A DNA stretch of 37,937 nt, from positions 1-37,937 of the forward strand of contig CALUIZ010000030.1 in assembly GCA_944320815.1 (NCBI GenBank). Reading direction: 5' to 3'. The position numbers were made by a program, and so were the translations under genes. Under the pieces are notes generated by a model. That model was not told the origin of the DNA. It made no database searches and saw nothing but the letters and a program-made list of their open reading frames with translations. How positions within the stretch are numbered: the first letter of the stretch is position 1; every line of letters begins with the position of its first letter. Origin of the DNA: an uncultured Phocaeicola sp. Its GTDB lineage: Bacteria > Bacteroidota > Bacteroidia > Bacteroidales > Bacteroidaceae. Shown piece by piece: positions 16,076-23,958 of this stretch.

Positions 16076-17485
16076 TCAATATGCGTTTTTCTCCCCATGA
16101 ATGGCATTGGCCACGGTCTTGTAGATAATGAACAGATCGAGTCCGAAGCTCCAGTGTTCGATATACCAGATGTCTCCTCTGATTCGTCCTTCCATGTCTC
16201 TCAGTTCCTTTGTCTCTCCTCTGAATCCCGTCACCTGACTCCATCCTGTGATGCCGGGTTTCACGAAATGGCGCACCATGTATTTGTTGATCAGTTTGGA
16301 GTATTCTTCCGTGTGTTTCAGCATGTGCGGACGCGGTCCCACGATGCTCATGTCACCCAGCAGCACGTTGATGAACTGAGGAAGTTCGTCGATGTTTGTC
16401 TTGCGCATGATGTTTCCCCATCTTGTCTTTCTGGGATCATCTTTGGTAGCCTGCAGTGTGTCGGCCTGCGCATTCACTTTCATGCTCCGGAACTTATAGC
16501 AGTAAAACTCCTTGTCGTTCAGTCCGTTCCTTTTCTGCCTGAAGAAAATGGGGCCTGGCATGGTGATTTTGGTGACAATGGTCACGATAATGAGTATGAT
16601 GGGGAACAACGTGCACAGGAAAGTGAGCGAGAATACGATGTCGAATGTGCGTTTCAGTATCTTGTTTCCTAAAAGGCTTAACGGGTCAGGCCGCAGACTT
16701 AAAGTCGGCACGTTGCCTATCATCTGCAGATACACCCGGTTGTGCAGATAGTTGTGCAGATTCGGCACACTGTAGAAATGCACTACATGATTTTCGCAAT
16801 AATCGATAATGGTGCGTATAGTCTTTCCGTAGCGAGAAGGCAGACAACAGAACAGATAGTGGATATTGTTGTTTCGCTTCAGGTAGTCTGTCACTTCTTC
16901 TGGTTTTCCCAGATATTTGCATTCCGGCGGGAACAGCGGATTGGGTTCGAAATCAAAATATCCGTTTACCTTGAATCCCGTCCAGTTGTTTTCCGTCAGT
17001 TCGTGATAAAGCTCCATATTGTTTTCCGTGCTTCCCACCAGCACTACAAAACGCAGGTTGTTTCCCTTGGCCCTGAATTGTTTTATGGACCTTCTTGCGG
17101 CAATCCGGAAAAGCGTGATGAGACAGAATGTCAGTATCAGAAATGTGGCATAAAAATAGGACCATGCATCCATGAATCCTCCCACGTGCAGAATCACTCC
17201 CGCAAGAACCCCGAAGAAAAATATGTTCTTGCTCACTTTTCCGATAATCTGGTAGGCATACACCTTGCGGCGATAAAGGACCACTCCGATTTCCGTAGCA
17301 ATGATGAAGTAGCACAGCATCACAATCAGCTCAATCTGGAGCATCGGTGAGTCCATCACCTTGTTCCATGGAGTATGTTCTGTCAGCCGGTAATAGGCAT
17401 AGAATATCGCTCCCACGAGCAGTGTCTCAAATCCGACGGTAAAGGCACTCAGCCATTTTACATAAGAAGTATTATTCCTTGGCAT
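16076..17485 (-). CDS. Undecaprenyl-phosphate sugar-1-phosphate transferase (WcaJ type)
   Basis: A 469-residue polyisoprenyl-phosphate hexose-1-phosphate transferase that starts repeat-unit synthesis by placing sugar-1-phosphate on undecaprenyl phosphate at the inner membrane. Four N-terminal membrane segments (about 12-30, 50-70, 88-100, 108-128) are followed by a CoA-binding-like domain (LRFVVLVGSTENN, from 144). The C-terminal catalytic domain begins around KRTFDIVFSL (278) and contains KFRSMK (331-336), DELPQFINVLLGDMS (366-380) and IVGPRP (381-386). WcaJ homologues usually use UDP-glucose, but the sugar here is not proven. It is the only initiating enzyme seen in the locus. Confidence 0.9.
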   Translation of the reverse strand: MPRNNTSYVKWLSAFTVGFETLLVGAIFYAYYRLTEHTPWNKVMDSPMLQIELIVMLCYFIIATEIGVVLYRRKVYAYQIIGKVSKNIFFFGVLAGVILHVGGFMDAWSYFYATFLILTFCLITLFRIAARRSIKQFRAKGNNLRFVVLVGSTENNMELYHELTENNWTGFKVNGYFDFEPNPLFPPECKYLGKPEEVTDYLKRNNNIHYLFCCLPSRYGKTIRTIIDYCENHVVHFYSVPNLHNYLHNRVYLQMIGNVPTLSLRPDPLSLLGNKILKRTFDIVFSLTFLCTLFPIILIIVTIVTKITMPGPIFFRQKRNGLNDKEFYCYKFRSMKVNAQADTLQATKDDPRKTRWGNIMRKTNIDELPQFINVLLGDMSIVGPRPHMLKHTEEYSKLINKYMVRHFVKPGITGWSQVTGFRGETKELRDMEGRIRGDIWYIEHWSFGLDLFIIYKTVANAIHGEKNAY

Positions 17486-17516
17486 GTCTATGTGTGGATT
17501 ATATTCTCATTGCATG

Positions 17517-17547
17517 CAAAGGAAATAAAAATATTCTTATTTTCAAT
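17517..17547 (-). promoter_or_regulatory. Candidate promoter of the WcaJ-type gene
   Basis: Minus strand: ATTG (17544-17547), 19 bases, TTCCTTTG (17517-17524). One mismatch in each element; spacing ideal. Confidence 0.4.
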
Positions 17548-17553
17548 GAAAAA

Positions 17554-18228
17554 TTATAATATATTAGTTATTTTGAGGTGAATCTCTTTAATATTTAACA
17601 TACATCCTTCATTGTCATTACATTCAATGCGGCAGAAACCGTTTTCTTCCTTCAGGAGTTTTTTGTATTCTTCCATCACATTCCGCTGGAAGCCGATTGA
17701 TTGTTCGTGGATGTCTTCTTTTCCGTTCAGATAATTCCGCTCATTTCCTTCCCTTTTTGTGGTCAGTGACTTTTCGATGAAGCTGAAAGGCACGTCAAGA
17801 TAAAGTGTACGGTCGGGGCGGGGGAGTGCGTTGTGTCCGAATTCATAATCCAGAATCCATTTCTTGAGCCGCACCCTTTCTTCTTCCGATTTCAGTTTCG
17901 CACACTGGAAAGCGATGTTGGAGTACACATAGCGGTCGGCCAGTACATGAAAGCCTTTGTCGAGCCATTCGTTGATTTGTGCGATATGCTCCAGACGGTC
18001 GTTGGCGAAGAGCAGTGCCACCAGTTTGGGATGTACCTCTTCCAGCGAGCCGTATTCGCCTCTCAGGAATTCCGCAACCATTGTTCCGTATATACCCTGG
18101 TTCAGCATGGGGAAATGGATGAAACGGTGTTCCACCCCCCTTTCCTCCAGACTTTGCTGCAGCAGACGCACCTGCGTCGATTTTCCGCATCCGTCCAGTC
18201 CCTCTATCACTATGAATTTGCCTCTCAT
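17554..18228 (-). CDS. tmk: Thymidylate kinase (dTMP kinase family)
   Basis: A 224-residue P-loop kinase: FIVIEGLDGCGKSTQ (Walker A, 10-18), ADRYVYSNIAFQ (DRY 98-100, the dTMP-kinase motif) and DRTLYLDVPF. It converts dTMP to dTDP, for DNA synthesis and also for dTDP-sugar supply. I start it at the ATG at 18228, where the family's N-terminus begins; an upstream TTG at 18279 would overlap the previous gene. It lies between the nucleotidyltransferase-like gene and the WcaJ-type gene in the polysaccharide locus. A second tmk elsewhere in the genome cannot be excluded. Confidence 0.85.
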   Translation of the reverse strand: MRGKFIVIEGLDGCGKSTQVRLLQQSLEERGVEHRFIHFPMLNQGIYGTMVAEFLRGEYGSLEEVHPKLVALLFANDRLEHIAQINEWLDKGFHVLADRYVYSNIAFQCAKLKSEEERVRLKKWILDYEFGHNALPRPDRTLYLDVPFSFIEKSLTTKREGNERNYLNGKEDIHEQSIGFQRNVMEEYKKLLKEENGFCRIECNDNEGCMLNIKEIHLKITNIL

Positions 18229-18275
18229 CCTTTTTCTGTGTTTATATGATATGATTTCTGTACTTGTCAGTAAAG

Positions 18276-19373
18276 TCAAATCTTTGAATTATGTATCTTT
18301 CTCCAGAAGAAATGCCAGATCTTGAAGTAAGGAGTCCAGCACACCTCATCCGGATAGTCTCTCACGAAGCGCACGATGCGTTTCATCCTTTCCCGGAATC
18401 GCCCCCATTCCGAGTCCATTCCTTTCCGTTCGATACGTGTGTCGTATTGTCCGAAGTTTCCCGCCAGCATGATTTCATCCAGCAGCCTCTTCCCGTATTT
18501 CTCCGAAGGGGGCACGGGCATCATCCGCTCCTCCAGTCCGAACACACGGTTCAGCACGTACATCACAGCTTCTGCGAAACGTTCCATTTTCAGCTCGCGC
18601 ACCTGTTCCGTGAACTTTTCCCGTTCGGCGGATGTCATTCCCTGTTTCAGTAAGTAAAAATAGTCCATCAGCTGCTTCAGTCCGATACCTTCGGTCATCA
18701 GATGGCGGTAGATGTGCACCAGCAGGAAAATCCGGTTCATCTCCATCGACGGCACTCTGACAGGGCTTTCCGTTCCCGTCAGCGTAAGTTCCGTTCCGAA
18801 TCCTTCCTGCGTCCACCGCCGGAACATCCGTTGCAGTCTGCGGTTGGTCAGCGGACTGTTCATCCATGACGGGATTGTATGCATTTCCACCTCAAACTCT
18901 TCCGACAGCCTCTTCATGTCGATATGGTGATATACGGCCGTCGCTTCAGGGTCGACAGACCGTGCCAGACGGAAAATACTCTTTCTCGTTCCGTCCAGCC
19001 AGATGTCGATATCGCCGGGAGTTCTGCGCAGCGGGTTCGGATAAAGCTCCGCCACTCCCTGTCCCTTCAGAATCATCGAGCGGAATCCTTTATTCTCAAG
19101 ATAAAGTGAAACCGCCACAGCTTCACGGTTCAGCCGGCGGTTCACGTTTTCTATCTTGCCTGTCCATCCAATCCATTGGAAAAGAATCTTCTGTGGCGGC
19201 CTATACTCAGGCGGAAGCTTCTCTATGGCCTGCATGATGATACCCCCCAACGCCTGTTTCCGCGAGAGGTTCGCCATGCAGCTCCATTCCTCCTCCGTGA
19301 GCTTTCCGGGAAGTCCGGTTTCATTTCCCAGGGCTATCCGGACCAGTTTGAAAAAAATTTCTTCCTTCGTCAT
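18276..19373 (-). CDS. Uncharacterised nucleotidyltransferase-family protein
   Basis: A 365-residue soluble protein resembling the NTP_transf_5 family (PF14907): SMILKGQGVAELYPNP followed by GDIDIWLDG (about residues 98-127), where the spaced Asp residues fit a polymerase-beta-type nucleotidyltransferase centre, and a helical remainder rich in Arg/Glu. Members are frequent in polysaccharide loci and some resemble kanamycin/lincosamide nucleotidyltransferases, but no substrate is established. It sits 22 bases after fcl and 47 before tmk, so co-transcription is likely. Direct role in the polysaccharide is inferred only from position. Confidence 0.7.
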   Translation of the reverse strand: MTKEEIFFKLVRIALGNETGLPGKLTEEEWSCMANLSRKQALGGIIMQAIEKLPPEYRPPQKILFQWIGWTGKIENVNRRLNREAVAVSLYLENKGFRSMILKGQGVAELYPNPLRRTPGDIDIWLDGTRKSIFRLARSVDPEATAVYHHIDMKRLSEEFEVEMHTIPSWMNSPLTNRRLQRMFRRWTQEGFGTELTLTGTESPVRVPSMEMNRIFLLVHIYRHLMTEGIGLKQLMDYFYLLKQGMTSAEREKFTEQVRELKMERFAEAVMYVLNRVFGLEERMMPVPPSEKYGKRLLDEIMLAGNFGQYDTRIERKGMDSEWGRFRERMKRIVRFVRDYPDEVCWTPYFKIWHFFWRKIHNSKI

Positions 19374-19395
19374 GGGCAGACACGTTCATTTCCGT

Positions 19396-20493
19396 TTATG
19401 CAGTCTGGTGGTTGATGCAGATACCTTTCAGATACCATTCGTACAGACGGTGGATGCCTTCGTCGATTTCAATCTTGTGGTGCCATCCCAGATTGTGCAG
19501 TTTCGTCACGTCCGTCAGTTTGCGCAGTGTGCCGTCCGGTTTCGATGCGTCCCAGCGCAGTTCGCCCTTGAAGTCGATTTCCTTCATTATCTTTTCAGCC
19601 ACTTCCTTGATTGAAAGTTCCTTCCCCGTGCCCACATTGATGTGGCAGTTACGGATTTCCCTGTCGCCTTCCTTGTATGTGTCCTTGAAGTCCACGTTCA
19701 GCAGCACGTGCACGCTCGCGTCCGCCATTTCTTCGCTCCAGAGAAATTCACGCAGCGGTTTGCCTGTGCCCCACAATGTCACCGCTTCGGGTGTGATGCC
19801 GAACTTTGCCAGCTTTTCCAGAATCTCCTGTTCGGAGTTGCTTCCGTTCACTCCTTCCACCGGACGCAGGTCGATATCCTTGCGCACAGCTTCCCAGTCG
19901 CCTTCGTTCAGGCATTTCGCCAGATGAATCTTGCGGATCATGGCCGGCAGCACATGACTGTTCTCCAGATGGAAATTGTCGTTCGGACCGTAGAGATTGG
20001 TCGGCATCACAGCAATATAGTTCGTACCATACTGCAGGTTGAAGCTCTCGCACATCTTCAGACCCGCGATTTTCGCGATGGCATACGGTTCGTTGGTATA
20101 TTCCAGCGGGGAAGTGAGCAGTACCTCTTCCTTCATCGGCTGCGGAGCCTCGCGCGGATAGATGCACGTGCTTCCCAGAAACAGCAACTTTTTCACTCCG
20201 TGGCGGAAACTTTCTCCGATGACGTTCTGCTGAATCTGCAGGTTCTGGTAGATGAAGTCTGCACGGTATTGCAGGTTGGCCATGATGCCTCCCACGTGAG
20301 CCGCCGCCAGTACCACCGCTTCCGGCTGTTCCTCATCGAAGAACTTCTTTACGGCCACCGGATCCAGCAGGTCCAGCTCCTTGTGCGAGCGTCCCACCAG
20401 ATTGGTATATCCTCTTTCCATGAGGTTGTTCCATATGGCCGAACCCACCAGTCCGTGATGTCCGGCTACATATATCTTTGTAGATTTGTCCAT
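19396..20493 (-). CDS. fcl: GDP-L-fucose synthase
   Basis: A 365-residue short-chain-dehydrogenase-type epimerase/reductase that converts GDP-4-keto-6-deoxymannose to GDP-L-fucose with NADPH. The N-terminal nucleotide-binding motif is VAGHHGLVGSAIWNNL; AAHVGGIMAN and the catalytic pair in YAIAKIAGLKM (Tyr-x3-Lys) follow, with LFLGSTCIYP holding the catalytic Ser. Family members are usually about 320 residues, so this one is slightly long, with an acidic insertion around residues 200-220. It is directly downstream of gmd, which makes its substrate. Confidence 0.92.
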   Translation of the reverse strand: MDKSTKIYVAGHHGLVGSAIWNNLMERGYTNLVGRSHKELDLLDPVAVKKFFDEEQPEAVVLAAAHVGGIMANLQYRADFIYQNLQIQQNVIGESFRHGVKKLLFLGSTCIYPREAPQPMKEEVLLTSPLEYTNEPYAIAKIAGLKMCESFNLQYGTNYIAVMPTNLYGPNDNFHLENSHVLPAMIRKIHLAKCLNEGDWEAVRKDIDLRPVEGVNGSNSEQEILEKLAKFGITPEAVTLWGTGKPLREFLWSEEMADASVHVLLNVDFKDTYKEGDREIRNCHINVGTGKELSIKEVAEKIMKEIDFKGELRWDASKPDGTLRKLTDVTKLHNLGWHHKIEIDEGIHRLYEWYLKGICINHQTA

Positions 20494-20509
20494 GTCAGTC
20501 CAATTGGTA

Positions 20510-20576
20510 GTTAATAATTAATAACGAGCAACTATTAATTATTAATTATTAATTATTAACTGTTCACTATTAATTA
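20510..20576. repeat. AT-only inverted and tandem repeat between gmd and fcl
   Basis: A perfect 15-base inverted repeat, GTTAATAATTAATAA (20510-20524) and TTATTAATTATTAAC (20546-20560), with a 21-base spacer. The right arm lies in a tandem of ATTAATT heptamers (about 20534-20559), and a further partial copy runs into the gmd stop. Confidence 0.8.
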
Positions 20577-21665
20577 TTTCACGATTCCTTTTTCCAGATA
20601 TTCCTCCAGGTTCATCTTCACCTGTTCTCCGGCGCGTTCCACAGCCACTTTGGCCATGTCTGCGTCCACCATAATCTTCACCAGTTGCTCGAAACTTGTC
20701 TTGCCCGGATCCCATCCCAGTTCAGCCTTTGCCTTGGTCGGGTCTCCCCAAAGGTTCACCACGTCGGTCGGGCGGTAGAAATCTTCCGACACTTCCACCA
20801 GCACCTTGCCTGTCGCCTTGTCGTGACCTTTTTCGTCCAGACCTTCACCCCTGAATTCCAGTTCGATGCCAGCATATTTGAATGCCAGATAACAGAATTC
20901 GCGCACCGAGTGCTGCACACCCGTGGCGATGACGAAATCTTCCGGAGTTTCATGCTGCAGAATCAGCCACATGCATTCCACATAATCCTTGGCATAGCCC
21001 CAGTCGCGGAGAGAAGACAGGTTGCCCAGATACAGCTTTTCCTGTTTGCCCTGTGCGATGCGTGCGGCGGCCAGCGTAATTTTTCTTGTCACGAAAGTCT
21101 CCCCGCGGCGTTCCGATTCATGATTGAAAAGGATGCCCGAGCAGCAGTACATGTTGTAAGCCTCACGATATTCCTTCACGATCCAGTAGCCGTAGAGCTT
21201 GGCCACCGCATACGGACTGTACGGATGGAACGGTGTGTTCTCGTTCTGCGGAACCTCCTCCACCTTTCCGTAGAGTTCCGAAGTGGAAGCCTGATAGATG
21301 CGGCAGGAGTCTGCCAGACCGCACTGGCGCACTGCCTCCAGCACGCGGAGCACGCCCGTAGCGTCCACGTCGGCCGTGAACTCCGGCGAGTCGAAGCTCA
21401 CCTGCACATGGCTCTGTGCCGCCAGATTATAGATTTCAGTCGGTTTCACCTTGCTTACCACCTGAATGATGCTCATCGAGTCTCCCAGATCCGCATAATG
21501 CAGATGGAAATTAGGCTGTCCCTCCAGATGAGCGATGCGCTCACGATAATCTACCGATGAACGGCGGATGGTTCCGTGCACGTCATATCCTTTTCCCAAC
21601 AAAAATTCTGCCAGGAACGAACCGTCCTGCCCCGTGATGCCGGTGATTAAAGCTACTTTTCTCAT
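20574..21665 (-). CDS. gmd: GDP-mannose 4,6-dehydratase
   Basis: A 363-residue extended short-chain dehydrogenase that turns GDP-D-mannose into GDP-4-keto-6-deoxy-D-mannose, the first step to GDP-L-fucose. It begins with [19 protein letters not shown] (Gly-rich NADP site) and GTIRRSS, then carries [17 protein letters not shown] with the catalytic Thr/Ser-Glu and [15 protein letters not shown] with the Tyr-x3-Lys pair. Length is normal for the family. A near-perfect promoter lies just upstream, so gmd-fcl can be expressed independently of the variable cassette. The downstream spacer to fcl carries the AT-rich inverted repeat. Confidence 0.95.
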   Translation of the reverse strand: MRKVALITGITGQDGSFLAEFLLGKGYDVHGTIRRSSVDYRERIAHLEGQPNFHLHYADLGDSMSIIQVVSKVKPTEIYNLAAQSHVQVSFDSPEFTADVDATGVLRVLEAVRQCGLADSCRIYQASTSELYGKVEEVPQNENTPFHPYSPYAVAKLYGYWIVKEYREAYNMYCCSGILFNHESERRGETFVTRKITLAAARIAQGKQEKLYLGNLSSLRDWGYAKDYVECMWLILQHETPEDFVIATGVQHSVREFCYLAFKYAGIELEFRGEGLDEKGHDKATGKVLVEVSEDFYRPTDVVNLWGDPTKAKAELGWDPGKTSFEQLVKIMVDADMAKVAVERAGEQVKMNLEEYLEKGIVK

Positions 21666-21709
21666 GTGTAAAAATATTAGTTAAACGATTGATTCCTAAA
21701 ATTTCTGTG

Positions 21710-21740
21710 CAAAGATATTGATTTGTAGTCTTCCGTCAAA
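21710..21740 (-). promoter_or_regulatory. Predicted promoter of gmd-fcl
   Basis: Minus strand: TTTG (21737-21740), 19 bases, TATCTTTG (21710-21717): exact match to the Bacteroidetes consensus in both elements and spacing, 45 bases upstream of the gmd start. Confidence 0.75.
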
Positions 21741-21758
21741 GAAAAACAATAAGATTTC

Positions 21759-21782
21759 GGAACCCGCCGGAGGGATTCTTCC
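21759..21782 (-). terminator. Possible terminator after the WecG-type gene
   Basis: On the minus strand GGAAGAATCCC pairs with GGGTTCC around TCCGGC, with a T-T mismatch, and is followed by a T-rich run. It would separate the upstream genes from gmd. Confidence 0.4.
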
Positions 21783-21837
21783 TTAGGTCTGGAATATCAG
21801 GCTGTCCGTGCCAGAACATCCCGTCAGTTCATTCGAA

Positions 21838-22566
21838 TCAGACCGTTATTTTTTCTCTCATCACGTTCAGCAGGAACAGCGCATTTCCGATGATATACCG
21901 CCGCCACATCCGTTTCGGTTCCTTCAGCAGACGGTACAGCCACTCCAGACTGTGCCTCTGCCACCATTCCGGCGCGCGTTCCACCGTTCCCGCAAAGAAG
22001 TCGAACACCGCGCCGATGGTACCCGTGTGGCAGCGGATGTCCAGTTCGTCCCAGTGCGTGTAGACCCACTTCTCCTGTTTCGGTGCCGTCATGCCTATCC
22101 ACAGCAGGTCAGGATCCGCCCGGTTGATGGCCTCGATGATGGCCCGGTTCTCCTCGTCGCTGAACTCCGGTTTGTAGGGTGGCGAATACGTCTCCACCGT
22201 GATGTGCGGGTAGACCGTTTCCGCCCGTTTTCTGATGAGTGCCAGAACCTTCTCGCTGCTTCCCATGAAGAAACATTTCCCTCCCGTGCGGTTCAGGCGG
22301 TCCATTTCCATCTCGAACAAGTCCCATCCCGCGATACGCTCTTCCGGCCGGCTTTTCGCCTTCAGCCATCGGCATGCCATGACGATGCTCGCCCCGTCCG
22401 GAATCAGCGCGTCACCCTTTTGCAGAGCTTCCGCGAAAAGCCCGTCCCTCCGTGCCGTGTTGTACGAATGTGCGTTGATGGTGTTGATGAGCTTCTTGCC
22501 CTGAGGGATAGCCTCCAGGTCACGTTTCGATTCGACGATGCGAATCTTCTTCAGTCTGATGTCCAT
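21838..22566 (-). CDS. WecG/TagA/CpsF family glycosyltransferase (GT26)
   Basis: A 242-residue GT26 enzyme, a family that adds the second sugar (often N-acetylmannosaminuronic acid or N-acetylmannosamine) to an undecaprenyl-linked sugar at the cytoplasmic face. Diagnostic segments are INTINAHSYNTA, LIPDGASIVMACRWL, GMTAPKQEKWV and the C-terminal GAVFDFFAGTVERAPEWWQR with LEWLYRLLKEPKRMWRRY. Length is typical. It belongs by base composition to the G+C-richer conserved part of the locus, not to the AT-rich cassette. The exact sugar cannot be told. It is 14 bases after the cupin gene. Confidence 0.88.
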   Translation of the reverse strand: MDIRLKKIRIVESKRDLEAIPQGKKLINTINAHSYNTARRDGLFAEALQKGDALIPDGASIVMACRWLKAKSRPEERIAGWDLFEMEMDRLNRTGGKCFFMGSSEKVLALIRKRAETVYPHITVETYSPPYKPEFSDEENRAIIEAINRADPDLLWIGMTAPKQEKWVYTHWDELDIRCHTGTIGAVFDFFAGTVERAPEWWQRHSLEWLYRLLKEPKRMWRRYIIGNALFLLNVMREKITV

Positions 22567-22580
22567 GATTTATGATGTGG

Positions 22581-22910
22581 TTATTCAGTCGCCACCCCGA
22601 CGGTCATCACCTCCGTGTCGGTGATGGCTTCCAATGTATGAAAGTTTCCTTTAGTGATTTGTACGAAGTCCCCGGCACGGCAGACCATCCTTTCCTCCCC
22701 CACAGTCAGTGCCGCCTCTCCCCTGAGGAAGAAGAAATATTCCTCCATGGTGTCATGTTTGTGTATGGCGGCCGTCTCTCCCGCACGCATCAGAGTGACG
22801 GCAATCTGCGTGACGGAAGTTTCCGTTTCCGTCCCGTTCAGGAGCACCCGCTTTTCACCCGTTCCGTGTGAGGTGGGCTGGGGAAGGATGTCTTTCAAGT
22901 GTTTGGGCAT
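22581..22910 (-). CDS. Small cupin-domain protein
   Basis: A 109-residue single-domain cupin. The two cupin motifs are visible: AAIHKHDTMEEYFFFLRGEA (His-x-His, then Glu, then Gly) and FVQITKGNFHTLEAI (Asn-Phe-His). They could bind one divalent metal. Such stand-alone cupins in polysaccharide loci are sometimes sugar isomerases or binding proteins, but nothing here fixes a reaction. It lies between the two-TM protein and the WecG-type transferase on the same strand with short gaps, so it is likely part of that operon. Confidence 0.75.
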   Translation of the reverse strand: MPKHLKDILPQPTSHGTGEKRVLLNGTETETSVTQIAVTLMRAGETAAIHKHDTMEEYFFFLRGEAALTVGEERMVCRAGDFVQITKGNFHTLEAITDTEVMTVGVATE

Positions 22911-22931
22911 GGCGGGGAGAGCAAGGTTCGT

Positions 22932-23633
22932 TTATGTGAATATCTTTTTGAAGAATCTCCATAAAAGCGGCAGGAAAGGGGCCAATGATATGAAGAACGC
23001 TATAATGGAAAGAATATAGCTGGCCTCCGCTTCTGCGAGATACGTCTCAATTTCTTCATTTTTATTGTTCAGTTCGTCTGCTATTGCTATTACATCGCTT
23101 TCTATCGTTTTATAGGAAGTGTCCGCATCTGCACGCAGTTTCTCAAACAGACTCTTTTCCGTTGGCTTGAGCTTGTCAAAAGGATATTTTTCTTTGGCCT
23201 CTTTTTTGAATGCATACAATTGTTCGATGTAGAACGAATCCTTTCCGTTTCTTTGGTAATAGTCGTATATCATTTCGTCCAGCACGTCAATCATGTCCGT
23301 GTTAGGCTTGAACACCGCCACATTTCTGTTGGAAAGCAGATTCGCGTCAATTCGTTCTTCATTGTCGAATATATATTTGGCATCTTCAAAAAGGCATCCT
23401 TTACGGATTGCCTGCGCCAATTCTATTTTGATGTCTTTCGGAATCTGCAGCATAGGTCTTTCGAAAATCATCATGATGGCGATTTTAAGAATGATGACTA
23501 TAGTAACTAGGAAGGACATGAAAACCACAACCGCATATCTGCGGAGTATGCCTCTGACAACACTGTTGGATATGCGGTTTAAATCCAGCTTTTTGTCGAT
23601 CCATCCCTTGAAAGTCTCCAGAGTGTGCTGCAT
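22932..23633 (-). CDS. Two-TM membrane protein of unknown function with Wzz-like topology
   Basis: A 233-residue protein with a basic N-terminus, one membrane segment at about 33-57 (YAVVVFMSFLVTIVIILK and on), a long polar, coiled-coil-prone middle (about 60-200, rich in Lys/Glu), and a second membrane segment at about 205-226 containing APFLP, ending RFFKKIFT. The positive-inside rule puts both ends in the cytoplasm and the middle in the periplasm. That is the layout of polysaccharide co-polymerases (Wzz), and none is otherwise visible in the locus, but I see no clear Wzz domain and the protein is short. Treat as unknown; chain-length control is a hypothesis. Confidence 0.6.
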   Translation of the reverse strand: MQHTLETFKGWIDKKLDLNRISNSVVRGILRRYAVVVFMSFLVTIVIILKIAIMMIFERPMLQIPKDIKIELAQAIRKGCLFEDAKYIFDNEERIDANLLSNRNVAVFKPNTDMIDVLDEMIYDYYQRNGKDSFYIEQLYAFKKEAKEKYPFDKLKPTEKSLFEKLRADADTSYKTIESDVIAIADELNNKNEEIETYLAEAEASYILSIIAFFISLAPFLPLLWRFFKKIFT

Positions 23634-23701
23634 TTGTTGTCTGCCGATGAAATGAGTTCAACCTTTGTTTGCGTCGGTCATTTTGTATTTGTTTCCATCT
23701 G

Positions 23702-23709
23702 CAAAAATA
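23702..23709 (-). promoter_or_regulatory. Predicted -7 element for the two-TM protein operon
   Basis: Minus strand TATTTTTG, a perfect match to TAnnTTTG, 68 bases before the start. No good -33 TTTG is seen at the right distance. Confidence 0.4.
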
Positions 23710-23757
23710 ACTCTTATTATAGATGTGAAGATGATTGGTTCGTTGAATATTGTTAAT

Positions 23758-23952
23758 TTATGGCATATTGTCGGGAGATTTCTCGTGCTGACAGCATTCC
23801 GTCAGAATCTTCTTCATCCTGTTCTCGAAAGTCCGCAGGGTGAATTGCGAACGATATTTTTTGTATCCGTTTTCGCCCATTTCTTTACATAATTCAGGAT
23901 GCCCGATGAGGTGTCGGATTCTGTCGGCTAGTTGTCGGGCGTTTTTGTGATT
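23758..23952 (-). pseudogene. C-terminal remnant of a replaced GT4 glycosyltransferase
   Basis: About 65 codons without a start, ending TAA at 23758-23760. The frame encodes NARQLADRIRHLIGHPELC, then KEMGENGYKKYRSQFT and LRTFENRMKKILTECC, a typical GT4 C-terminus. It is in the same frame as, and starts right after, the stop codon of the intact GT4 at 23959-25029. That gene's own C-terminus is homologous in layout (IIRQITKV to YIDKLNNIYSQA), so two successive GT4 tails lie in tandem. The remnant has the higher G+C of the flank. The likely explanation is that an older glycosyltransferase gene was replaced by the incoming cassette, with the break near the 3' end. Confidence 0.75.
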
Positions 23953-23958
23953 TGATTT

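Noticed and set aside
17554..18279. Longer form of the thymidylate kinase starting at 18279
   Set aside because: The codon there is TTG and the added 17 residues precede the normal family N-terminus; the ATG at 18228 is preferred.
19642..20514. A 290-codon plus-strand frame opposite fcl
   Set aside because: Antisense shadow of a gene with complete short-chain dehydrogenase motifs.
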